From Evernia prunastri (Eukaryota; Ascomycota; Lecanoromycetes; Lecanorales; Parmeliaceae), in the NCBI GenBank assembly GCA_003184365.1, contig NKYR01000041.1, forward strand, positions 240,156-304,155: a DNA stretch of 64,000 nucleotides, given 5' to 3'. The notes beneath the pieces are model-generated. The model saw nothing but the letters and a program-made list of their open reading frames with translations, made no database searches and had not been told where the DNA came from. The translations under genes were made by a program, and so were the position numbers. Shown piece after piece: positions 34,620 to 44,345 of this stretch (positions are counted from its first letter, which is position 1; each line of letters starts with the position of its first letter).

Positions 34620-35535
34620 ATGCCACCCCCACAATCTCGCTCCCGCTCGCCCTCCCCCTACTCCCGCCGAATGGCCCTCTCCAACCGAAGCGAAGACCGG
34701 CGTCGGAGCCGCTCCCCGCCCCGAAAGCCCGCCTACTCCCCCTCACCTCCCCGCCGAGATCACCCGCGGAGCCGATCCCCGAGACGGAGACACGATGACC
34801 GGCCGAGAAAGTCGGGCGGCGGGTTCAAATGGAAGGAGAAGCCGAGGTACGACGATGACGAGAGGGACGGACGGGGCGAGAGGAGGCTGGAGAGGGGTTA
34901 CAGGGAGCATGAGAGGGAGAGGGAGAGGCCGCGGCAGAGGTCGCCGGATCGTAGGGACGGTGGGCGGAGGAGGGAACGGGATGAGACTGGTGATGATGAT
35001 GTGGAGAGGAAGTTTGGCAGGGGCCGGGATGTCGAGGATAAGTTTGGGAGGAAGGATGATGGGGGGGAGAGGTTGGGGGACGGGGTTGCAAGCAAGGAGC
35101 CGGAGAGACCGAAGAAGGAAAAGAAGCCCGTGCCTGCGGCGCCGACGGGAGAGCCTATGATTATCGTCAACGTCAATGACCGCTTGGGCACCAAGGCGAG
35201 TATTCCGTGCATGGCGAGCGATCCGATCAGTATGTCCCACCCGTTCCATTCATTCCCACAAGTCAGTCCTGGGGATTTGCGGGGAGAAGAACAGAAGCTG
35301 ATATCGGTGACGTGGACAGGGCTGTTCAAGGCACAGGTCGCAGCCAGCATTGGCAGACAGCCGCATGAGATCATGTTGAAGAGGCAGGGGGAGCGGCCTT
35401 TTAAGGATCAGCTGACGCTGGAGGATTATGGTGTTAGTAATGGGGTGCAGTTGGACCTGTAAGTCTATATCGACATTGTGGGTTTGATCGAGGGTCTGCT
35501 AATCTTATTATAGGGAGGTTGATACGGGTGACTGA
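34620..35535 (+). CDS. RS-domain protein with C-terminal Hub1-like ubiquitin fold
   Basis: Exons 34620-35229, 35320-35458 and 35514-35535 (a 22-nt last exon) give 256 residues. Residues 1-175 are an Arg/Ser/Asp/Glu-rich domain (SRSRSPSP, RSRSPRRRHDD, REHERERERPRQRSPDRR), as in splicing factors. The C-terminal 75 residues match the Hub1/UBL5 fold: MIIVNVNDRLGTKASIPC, then AASIGRQPHEIMLKRQG, FKDQLTLEDYGV and NGVQLDLEVDTGD. Hub1 binds spliceosomal proteins such as Snu66 without being conjugated. Here there is no free diglycine end; the chain finishes at VDTGD. Fusion of Hub1 to an RS domain, as I recall, is shared by other Pezizomycotina, unlike the stand-alone 73-residue yeast form. The first intron (90 nt) keeps frame, so an unspliced reading would add about 30 residues inside the fold. 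Confidence 0.9.
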
Positions 35536-36935
35536 AGAATCTGTGCTAGGGATCCTGCCCTCAGCATTGGGGTCATGTGCGTCGGGCGTCAGTGGCATGC
35601 AAAGGGATGATACCTCGGGCAAGGCACGCTACAAAATTGTGAAACTTGATAGGAAGGTCGAGTGGTAGAAATTGATAGATATGAGACTTACACCTTCTTG
35701 TCTCCAACATGGACGTGCCGTTACCACACATAAAACCACAAACAAGCCCACTCAACCTCTTCCGCTCACCCTCCACTGACAAGCCCTCGCGACCCCAAAC
35801 AAATACCCTCCACCATAAAACTGAACCTCCCACAACCTGCCCTCTGTCCCACTCACTCCTCGACCCCCGCCAGTCCTCCCCCATGCACAACACCACGAAA
35901 CCTCCCTGCCGCAATCGATCCGTTCCCCCTCACCAACGATGCCCCACCACCACCACCACCACCATCATCACCATCATTGTTACCCCTCACTCCCCTTATC
36001 CCATCGCACTCAAAACGCACCGTCGGCGGGCTCGACACGACCAAAACGCAGTAGTCGCACCCCATCGTTTCGCAGAAGGCGTGCCCGGCGGCGTCGCCGC
36101 CGGGGCAGGCGATGGTGCCGCAGTGCTGGTCGGAGCGGAGGGGTTGGGGGAGCAGGAGGGCGGGGGTGGCGGGGGTACTGGGTGGGGTTGGGGTGAGGGG
36201 GGCGAGGGGGGATGCTGGTGTTGGTGAGGAGGGCGAGGAGGGCGAGGAGGGAGAAGGGGTGGAGGGGGTGCATTGATGTTTTTGTTGGTTTGGTTTGATT
36301 TGGTTTGGGGGATGGGAGAGGTTGGGGCGGTTTGGAGGGGTTTGATGGGAAATAGGTAGAGACCTGATAGGATTGTTGGTGGTATACATAGGTTCGCACG
36401 TGCACGGGCCCTTTGTCAGGCAGTGTACCTAGGTTTACTGCAAGATCTCGATACGGCGGCTTCTTGCAGCGACCAAGAGATGAGAGTATCAGACACCAGA
36501 CGAGGACGAGTGCTTAGATCAGTGCGTTACAAGCGCTAAGTCTCCCTCGTGGTGATCATCCTCAAGAAAAAGTATGAGCGTGGAAAACGTGGGGATAGCC
36601 TGATTCAGCAAACTTTCCCGTCTAAGAAGAGAGTCTTTGGTATTAACGATTGGTGAATCTTGAGCATGTTGTGCGTGAATGAAGATCAAAGCGGAGGGTG
36701 GAGTCCGAAATGCAAAAAGCGATCTCGGGGCTTTTGCGCACGGTCCCAGTTGGCGGATGTCCCTCCGCACTGACTGTCTCCAATGGAAGGAGCTCTGAGC
36801 ATGCTGATAACCGCTATGCAGCTGCGTCTTTTGAAAACAGCTGACTAGCAACCCTATTAAAGAGGGCAGACTGCAGCTCAAGGATGGGAACGCAGTGATG
36901 GGCGGTACCATGCCCACAGGAAGTGAAAAACATAA
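35536..36935. other. Intergenic region with a doubtful secreted-protein ORF
   Basis: About 1.4 kb holding a CAC/CAT repeat (about 35940-35980), GGGCGAGGA-type repeats around 36190-36260, and the doubtful minus-strand ORF listed separately. Nothing else is supported. Confidence 0.5.
35853..36389 (-). CDS. Doubtful Cys-containing ORF, possible small secreted protein
   Basis: The minus-strand frame has a segment with six Cys, DQHCGTIACPGGDAAGHAFC then ETMGCDYCVLV and RFECDGIRG, which looks like a folded disulphide-rich unit. The best signal peptide, MHPLHPFSLLALLALLTNTS, starts nearby at about 36276 but in a different frame. No GT donor lies between the two to join them. It may be a small secreted protein with a frameshift, an unseen splice, or an accident of Pro/Ser-rich composition. 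I give it only as a candidate. Confidence 0.3.
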   Translation of the reverse strand: MYTTNNPIRSLPISHQTPPNRPNLSHPPNQIKPNQQKHQCTPSTPSPSSPSSPSSPTPASPLAPLTPTPPSTPATPALLLPQPLRSDQHCGTIACPGGDAAGHAFCETMGCDYCVLVVSSPPTVRFECDGIRGVRGNNDGDDGGGGGGGASLVRGNGSIAAGRFRGVVHGGGLAGVEE

Positions 36936-38122
36936 TCAACACCGATGCACTCTCGCTCTATAAGCTTGGAAGCGAGTAGAGACATCCTCACCATTCCAAA
37001 GCTCCGTACTATCTTCCGACGAGCTCAGCGTGGGTACGCCGACCTGCTCCACCACAAAGCTCGCGGCGACGTTGCCGGCACAAGCGGCATAGACGACATC
37101 GTTAGAAGACCTCAGAAGACCGATGGCAAGAGCTCCTACGAAGGCATTTCCAGCTCCTGTAGTATCAACCACTTTGGAAACGCTGGTAGTAGCTTCAATG
37201 TTCTCTTGAGGATCATAATATGCAGGTAGCCATTTTTGCTCGGTGTGGCTTTTGATGAAGCAACCCTGATCTCCTGCCCTTACTACAAGCACTGCTTGCG
37301 AAGTGGATCCGCTGTTTTGAGAAGTGGAAAAGGGAGCACAAAGGTCTTCAAAGAACGTTTCGTTGAGCACTGACGGCACATTCTTATTCACGATGTGAGC
37401 AAGCTCGATATGATTCGGCGAGAAGACGTTTACTACTCGCATGGCTTCAAGAAACGCTTGTAGATTCTCCGGCGTGCATGAGTAAGCTTTTGGCTCCCAG
37501 ACGACAATTGGCCGAGTGGTAATACCAGCTGCTTTGCGTAGTTCCTGTAGCTGATTGGTCTGCTCAATAATTTGAGCGGGGTCGACAAAGAAATGAAAAC
37601 CACTGGACGTCAACAGACATGTGTTACGCAAGTGCTCAGGCTGAATGGTCAAGGTTGGAGTGGTGTATTTGAAGGATTTGGCTGTATGATGAATCTGTTG
37701 TTAGATCTCCGACCCCGTAGCCTCTGTGGATGTGGAGGCATTACTTGCGAAGGTTGCATCCAGGTATTGGAGCTGGCCTCTGGTGGATGCTAATTCACTC
37801 TCTTGAATGACCGACAATGTCGTACCCCAACTCTCTAGCTGCGTCAAGGTTTTAGCCGGAAAGTCGTGACCTGTGCGAATGGTCCAGCCGACTTGAGTGG
37901 ATAACTTCTTGGGGCAGAAGAGCCGGGCTCCGAGACTAGCTGTACCTGTTACCCTCTTCCTCTTATCTGTTCAAAGTAGCAGACAGCCAAGTTCGAGCAT
38001 TTACCGTAAGAACCGCTTCCTCCAATCACATTCTCAACTACCTTTCCACAAGGCAAGTGGACTTGGTCCAGGATGAGCATGCCAAGGGATGTAAAGCTGA
38101 TAAGCTCTTCGAGGGCCCCCAT
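36936..38122 (-). CDS. PfkB-family carbohydrate kinase-like protein, Mak32 type
   Basis: Exons 38122-38005, 37945-37745 and 37681-36936, with introns of 59 and 63 nt, give 354 residues. The fold is ribokinase/PfkB. The N-terminus reads TSLGMLILDQVH and then the conserved VIGGSGSYGTASLGARL, formed across the first splice. The PfkB signature 2 region is VVDTTGAGNAFVGALAIG. The catalytic base position of PfkB kinases (Asp in GAGD) is Asn here, N285. As I recall, yeast Mak32, needed for stability of the L-A virus-derived killer RNA, and its fungal relatives carry the same change. It may therefore not be a normal sugar kinase. Substrate is unknown. It is divergent from the PRPP synthetase gene, 569 bases away. 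Confidence 0.88.
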
Positions 38123-38691
38123 TGCATGGTGTCATCGGAAATATTGTCCTTGATCCTAGCAAAAAAGCAATCTTCGAATCCTGCGGATGGTAGATCACTG
38201 AATGTAGGATCGTGTTAAATGTGAAGTACTTTACGAAAAGAGATAGGTAATTTACAGTACCTTAGTCTTAGAGTAAGTTACGCGCTAATTGCCCCGCAGC
38301 GACGAGGATGCCAAGGGCGGAACAGTCCCTCGGTCCTGAAAACTTTTTTTATGACGAGCTTTCAACCTTTCGGGGCTCGTGTGACTGAAGACAACTTGTT
38401 CCGCCATGAAAGCTTCTACTCCTGTCTCTCTGCTCCCTGCATACACTGGCAGACCATTGCTTCTGTACAACATGCCTTTTCAGCAATGAGAATCCAAGTA
38501 TAACGACGAATCCACCGTTTATTCTACACCGCACATCTTCGTCCTCTACATCTGACTTTCTTTACGTCTAATATATCCTTCAATTCGTGCTTCAAACGTT
38601 CCATTATTCTACCTCATTTATTCAGGGCCATTATTCTCCTCGTTCGATTCCCAAAGACACCGATACTAGCCTTCAAGCCACCTCAGACGAG
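38123..38691. promoter_or_regulatory. Divergent promoter region (Mak32-like / PRPP synthetase)
   Basis: A 569-base region between two outward-facing starts. The right side is CT-rich, typical of a 5' leader. I see no TATA box and no other gene. Confidence 0.5.
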
Positions 38692-41600
38692 ATGGTCCGC
38701 AACATCGTCGTTCTAGGAGGCAGCAGCCACCCTTCGCTCACGGAAACCATTTGTGACCAGCTTGGTCTCCCACCTGGCAACGGTGAGCCTATCGAAGGTG
38801 TTCTTGCTGCTCAAGAATAGTGCTAACGATAACACAACAGTGCTTCTCAGCAAATTCAGCGTCGGCGAAACCAGAGTCGAAATCAAGGAGAGCGTCAGGG
38901 TACGTAGCACCATAATAGATCCCCTTTATCTAATCTGCATGCCGAGTAAAGGACCTTCGACGTGGTTCTTTGCCTTCAGGTAGCACTGCTGATTCTTGGA
39001 TAATTTTAGGGCAAAGATGTGTACATTGTATGTTCATCACCACTATCATCTTCCGTATATCATTCTCAATTCGAGTCACAACCCATATTTGGGCAGCAGA
39101 CACTTTCTTGATCCCATAAAACTCTCTAATGGCCCATATCCCCGCCTCTAAATGGCTATGCTGACCCCTGAATCTGATGTAGATTCAATCAGGGTCCGGC
39201 AGTATGTACAATTTGAAGCAACTCCTTCTTTTTTCACGGCACAGTTGGAATTGGAAGACATGTTTCGGCAGTAAAAGGACGCTTTTACTCCCCTAAAGCC
39301 ATTAATCAAGTGCCCCAAAAAAGAAATGCTGACTCCGAACTGTCCAGAGGTGAACGATAACTTAATGGTATGTGCTTCCGAAATCTAAATCAGTTTTTCG
39401 AGCCATATTTATACGATCCGTCTCTCGGGTTTTTGCAATGCTAATTCTAACTCCTACTTGCAGGAATTGCTCATAACTCTGTCGGCTTGTAAGACTGCAT
39501 CTGCACGAAAGGTTACCGCGGTTCTACCGGTTAGTATTATCTGAGAAGGGGGTAAACAGTGCAAGTGCTCACAGCCATGTAGCTCTTTCCTTATTCGAGA
39601 CAAAGTGGTACTTATCCTTCTTCTAGCTCCCCATATCTACTTCTAATGACCGGTAGACATCCCATACTCCAAGAGCGGAGCGCCATTGTCGAAAGCTTCA
39701 AACTGTTTCAACAAGCCAAACTTTGCCTACTCGTAAGTGTGTTTTCCATCCACCAAACCGAAAGAGCTCCTCAAGTCATATGACTTTCTTGCGCGTGTCA
39801 CCATCCTAGGTCGACTTACTAGCCTAGCATTCGCATTGAAAGATAATGCTGACTGAGTAAGGTTCGAAAGCACACCCACAACGCCACACCCTGGTGCGTC
39901 TATTTAGAGCCCTTACTGCCTCCTCCGGCACAACTTTTGGGCCTCGAGACCCTTCTCGCGAGTCCATAGCCCGACAATATGTCCTTAGACTCAGACATGC
40001 TAACTTATAAACCATTAATAGACCTAGCTCCGACTGCTGGATTGACTAACGGTGTTGAAGGACTGAATAAGGATCTGAACAAATTTCAGCTTGAAGAGTC
40101 GAGCGGGAGCTCGCAGATCGCTCGTTTCGCCAACTACACCCCCAAGCGCAGCAACACTTTGGACTCGGCAAAATCTGATAGCTCTAACCGTCTCAACTTA
40201 TCATCTGATGAGGCAAGCCACTCTTCTGAGTCCAAGTTTCAACCTCGGCCAGGCTACGCCGCGTGGTACGTACGTCATTCTACGCAGTGCCTAATCCCCA
40301 GTCTGGTGCCAGGGAAGCGTGGCCAAGTTTTCTTCTGGACCAGATGTTCTTGTTGCGACCAGATGTTCTTGTTGGACCTAGATTTTCTTTTAATGCGGTC
40401 TCTGACCTTAAGAGAGCAATGCTGACTTAGATACCTACTCAGGGTATCACAAGCTGGGTGAGAACGAAAAATGGGATTATTGTGGTACTCTTAACTAAAC
40501 GATCACAAGGACGTTGGTTGCGGATCTGCTTACGTGTGCCGGCGCTGATCATGTCATGGTGAGTTTGGTTTATAAAAAGTTTCGCCCCAACTGCGGATCG
40601 TGTCTTGAGTCGTAAGACATATTCGGGGCGCATTTGTAACTCTGCGATTTCTGTCATATATCCATCTTCGAACTAGTGAAGACTTGCTAACTGATATCTT
40701 CAAGACCATGGACCTTCACGACCCTCAGTATCAAGGTTTTTTTGTGCGTTACCCCAAGGAAAATCAGATTCATTGGCTAACTTCTACTATCAGGATATAC
40801 CAGTGGACAATTTGTACGAGAGCTCTAATTAAAGTTCTGGGTAGATACTGACATTTTAGCAGGTATGGACGGCCAATCCTGAAGCGGTATATTCAGACAA
40901 GCATACCAAATTGTAAGTACATTGACAGCAACCATTAGACGGACTCGGACACAGCTCGTCCGTACATGTGCTTCCCAAATCGAGTAACATCTCCTGGTGT
41001 CGCTAGTGCTATACACTCAACTCGCCTTTTGCCAATATAAATGCTAATTCCAGCCCTTGATTAGACCAACAGGCCGTCGTCGTTAGTCCTGATGCTGGAG
41101 GGGCCAAGAGAGCCACTGCCATTGCCGATGGCTTGGGAATGCCCTTCGCTTTGATTCACAAGGTACATATGTATACTTGATTCGTGACGAAGCTAAAGCT
41201 GATTGAAGACTACAGGAACGACGGCCCACCAAAATCACGTAAGTGATGGTTAAGCGGATTCGTAGAAGAGTTGCTCTAGATTCTTTGGGCTTGCTTTTCC
41301 AAACCTGACAAATTCTACGGTTGGAATGCTGATGTTGAACCCTTCAGGGACCGCCAGAACGCGACGATGATGCTCGTTGGAGACGTCGCAAATCGTACAG
41401 CAATCCTCATTGACGATCTTGCGGATACATCAAACACCATCACGAGGGCCGCCAAGCTCTTGAAGAAGGAAGGCGCCAAGAAGGTCTATGCCTTGATTAC
41501 GCATGGAGTGTACGCGGAAGATCTGCCAACCCTTGAAACGTTTTAGCTGACATACGAATTAGGCTGAGCGGAGACGCCATCGAGAGAATCAATGCATCTG

Positions 41601-41806
41601 CCTTGGACAAAGTCATCGTGACCAACACTGTCCCTCAAGAGGAGCACGAGAAGCTATGCCCCAAGCTCGAGGTGCTCGACGTGGGCCATGTCTTTGCCGA
41701 GGTACTGTATCTTGTTGTGATGTTATCGCTGAAACTAATAAATGTGTAGGCAATCCGGAGAGTCCACCACGGGGAGAGTATTAGCGTTCTCTTTCAATAT
41801 GATTGA
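38692..41806 (+). CDS. Ribose-phosphate pyrophosphokinase (PRPP synthetase), 20 exons
   Basis: This enzyme makes PRPP from ribose 5-phosphate and ATP for nucleotide, His and Trp synthesis. My exons are 38692-38782, 38841-38899, 39010-39027, 39183-39201, 39348-39367, 39464-39529, 39583-39607, 39657-39732, 39862-39893, 40022-40265, 40443-40457, 40510-40558, 40705-40743, 40794-40813, 40863-40912, 41065-41162, 41216-41238, 41348-41509, 41563-41701 and 41750-41806. They total 1302 nt, 433 residues, and all phases agree. Family motifs are SHPSLTETI, KFSVGETRVEI, VNDNLMELL, FPYSRQ, GADHVMTMDLHDPQYQGFF, VVVSPDAGGAKRATAIADGLG and ILIDDLADTSNTI (PRPP loop). About 110 extra residues sit between FPYSRQ (ends at 98) and the AGTLVADLL helix, a polar insert like the non-homologous regions of yeast Prs1/Prs5. 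Seven exons are 15-25 nt long. Confidence 0.93.
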
Positions 41807-42519
41807 GAATCACGCTTTTTGGTTCTCAATCTGTATCAGGCGGTAAGGAGTTGGGTTAACTTATATGAAAAGACCGCAACGTTGGAGATGTGTGTGATTG
41901 TGCGTGTCATGCTTGACCAAGTGCTGGAGAGAGCACATATGACTAGATAGGTTCAAGGGTGGTCTTCTCTCACTACTGGACTCGCCAAACATCGTTGCTG
42001 GAGTGCTTGTTTCTACCTACCTGCCTCTCTCTAACCTAGTGACATTGTGCAACGTTGATCCTTGCAAGGGATGCCTAAGATAAGCCGAATTCGCTGCATC
42101 ATTCCTCTGACCGGATAGGGAGTCTCGGGAGATGGCACGGGGATGACTACGTCCCCCAATGGTCTCCCCGCAATTTTGCCACACATCCGCCAAATCCTCG
42201 GGTAAAAGGGGAGTCCTGAATGACGTGCTGAGGGGATGACAAATGCTCAATTGTATTATTCATTACTCAACACTTCCAACGTTGTTCTCGAATCATCACA
42301 AAATCATCTTGCAAAGGTTATCGGATTGGGGCCCTCGGGCTATATAAGTCTGCTCCCCTTCCTCTTTCATTCAATTGACATTTCCTTCCTCATAGCCCAT
42401 TCCATTCAATTAGCACATATCAACACCAACACTTCGCCATCAAATACAAGCACAAGACTCCCAACCATCAACTCGATCAGTATACCCTCCTGAAACTCAG
42501 TCACATTCGCAAAGCCACA
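41807..42519. promoter_or_regulatory. Upstream region of the CmcJ/AsaB-like gene
   Basis: About 700 bases. The right part has a TATA box (listed), then a CA- and CT-rich leader of about 150 bases. I see no other gene. Confidence 0.55.
42341..42347 (+). promoter_or_regulatory. TATA box of the CmcJ/AsaB-like gene
   Basis: GGGCTATATAAGTC stands about 175 bases before the start codon, followed by a pyrimidine/CA-rich leader. This suggests an inducible, strongly expressed gene. Confidence 0.6.
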
Positions 42520-43374
42520 ATGGCAACCACCACGCAAACTACCGCCGCACCCCCACATGTTCAAGTCTCCCATGAGTCAACCTACATCCCTCGAGGTTCC
42601 GTCGAGACCAAGCTCCAATTCTACAAAGCCCCAGCCGACGGCTCAAAACCTTTCAACTATGTCGAATCACCCCCGGAAGGCCAGCCCCAGCGTAACTTTG
42701 GGGACACTGATCTCCCAGTGACCATCCACGATATCCGGGGTCAAGAATCCAATTTCAGCCTTGACACCAACGCCTTCGGCACCCTGACCACAACTCCCTC
42801 TGTTGAGCAATCTTTCACCGACGACGCCTCCATCAAGGAGAAATACTATCCGGAAGTGGAATCTCTTCTCCTCAAGCACGTTCCTGGCGCCAAGCGCATT
42901 CTTCTCTTTGACCATACCATCCGCCGCGCCACGGGCAACCGAAACCCAGTGACCCGGGTTCACATTGATCAGACCCGGAAGTCGGCCACTGCGCGCGTGC
43001 ACCACCATCTGCCGGATGAAGCCGACGAATTGCTCCAAGGTCGTGTGAGGATCGTGAATGTATGGCGTCCCCTCAACGGCCCCGTGCAAGCCACACCGCT
43101 TGCTTTTGCAGACTCCACGACGGTGAAAGATGAGGACCTGATTGGCATTGAGCACCGGTACCCCGACCGCACCGGGGAGACGGCGGCGGTGCAGCACAGG
43201 GAGGAGAAGTGGCATTATTGGTCTGGGATGGAGAACGATGAGCGGCTGTTGTTGGAGTGTTACGATAGTGAAAAGGGCGGGCGAGTGCCGCATACCGCGT
43301 TTGTAGACCCCAGGAGTCCTGAGGGTGGAAAGCAGAGGGAGAGCATCGAGGTCAGGGCGTTAATCTTCGGTTGA
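42520..43374 (+). CDS. CmcJ/AsaB-like oxidoreductase-family protein
   Basis: A single-exon gene of 284 residues. It fits the fungal family named after the cephamycin methoxylation protein CmcJ, the aspergillic acid protein AsaB and GA4 desaturase. Members are thought to act in oxidation or desaturation within secondary metabolism, often without a known substrate. Supporting segments are LQFYKAPADGSKPFNYV near the N-terminus and VTIHDIRGQESNFSLDTNAFG. KRILLFDHTIRR, VHIDQT and RVHHHLPDEADEL follow; the His/Asp positions recall an iron-dependent dioxygenase. RIVNVWRPLNGPV and WHYWSGMENDERLLLECYDS complete the typical C-terminus. No signal peptide is seen. No polyketide, peptide or terpene synthase is nearby, so there is no visible biosynthetic cluster in this window. 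Confidence 0.88.
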   Translation: MATTTQTTAAPPHVQVSHESTYIPRGSVETKLQFYKAPADGSKPFNYVESPPEGQPQRNFGDTDLPVTIHDIRGQESNFSLDTNAFGTLTTTPSVEQSFTDDASIKEKYYPEVESLLLKHVPGAKRILLFDHTIRRATGNRNPVTRVHIDQTRKSATARVHHHLPDEADELLQGRVRIVNVWRPLNGPVQATPLAFADSTTVKDEDLIGIEHRYPDRTGETAAVQHREEKWHYWSGMENDERLLLECYDSEKGGRVPHTAFVDPRSPEGGKQRESIEVRALIFG

Positions 43375-44345
43375 AGGATCAAAACGATGAGCTCGATGTC
43401 GAGGAGAAGTCTGAGTGCAATATGAGATGACGAAGGCATGATTGGAGAAGAAGTTGCTGCATTTACTTTAGGCACAGGTCAGGCATATCAGCGTCGGTTT
43501 TCAATTCTGAATGTACCTACACAGCTACAATATGATTCGTTATCTTCATCATGCCTAGTTGATTACTAGTGAAGCGGATGTTGTTCCGGTCCATGCGTCT
43601 CGGAATACAACATGATTTGTTGCCTGGCGCCAATTGTGGTGTGAGCAGGGCGTCATGGAAATGTGGGATACGGCAAAGGGCATGCTCGATGATGGCATTC
43701 CCGTAACGGAGGAACGGGCAAATGTGACCCCTGAGCCGATCTCCCGTCCAGCCCTTGTGGCTTAGTGGATTCCGCCAGCATCCGATGGCTGGGATTTGTA
43801 AGAAAGAAACAAGGGCAATAGCGTCAGCGGTGCTCTCGCTCGGTCGGCCTTTGGAGTTTATCATTATTATTTAACTACCTTACAATTACATGCATGCATT
43901 GGAGTTATCGGAGTAAGTGAGTATGTGAGTCAACACTCACTCACTCACTCTACTACTCATACTGTCGTTACCCTTCTCTTTTACTTCTCTTTTCCTTCTC
44001 CTTCTCCTTGTCCTCTTTGATTCCTAACCCTACCGCCTGCTTTTCCTACTACTTCTCTCACTTTTCTCACCACATCCGCGGCATCTTTCGGCGACTAAGT
44101 GACGTTTCTCTTGCACTCCGAAAACCCCGGTCAGCGAAACTCATCTCACTAGTATCATTTCAATCATCCATCTTTTCCCTTCCACTGTCCATCTTCACTA
44201 GCCCTTAGCATTCGCGCGCTGAGCGGTGCAGCTGGCCCCCAGGCGCCAAGGGCACAATCGTCGCTCTGCACCTCGGTAAGCTCTCGAGAGGACAAAGCCG
44301 CCCCTACCATTGACCAGCACTAACATTGTACCTGTACAGCAGCCG
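43375..44345. other. Intergenic region and 5' leader of the glycosyltransferase gene
   Basis: About 970 bases. It includes TCAC repeats near 43932-43951 and a CTTTT/CTTCTC-rich leader (43970-44200). A tRNA A-box-like TGTGGCTTAGTGGA near 43757 has no B box. The 5' UTR intron is listed separately. Confidence 0.5.
44276..44339 (+). other. Likely 5' UTR intron of the glycosyltransferase gene
   Basis: A 64-nt interval with donor GTAAGC, a CTAAC branch site and acceptor TACAG ends seven bases before the proposed ATG. No ATG in frame precedes it, so it most likely lies in the leader. Confidence 0.65.

Noticed and set aside
38692..41806. Pseudogene reading of the PRPP synthetase because of many stops
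   Set aside because: All stops fall in GT-AG introns and 20 exons join in phase to a complete enzyme with every family motif.
43750..43805. A-box match TGGCTTAGTGG with a CCAGC/GCTGG hairpin
   Set aside because: The loop is eight bases, there is no B box and no acceptor stem.
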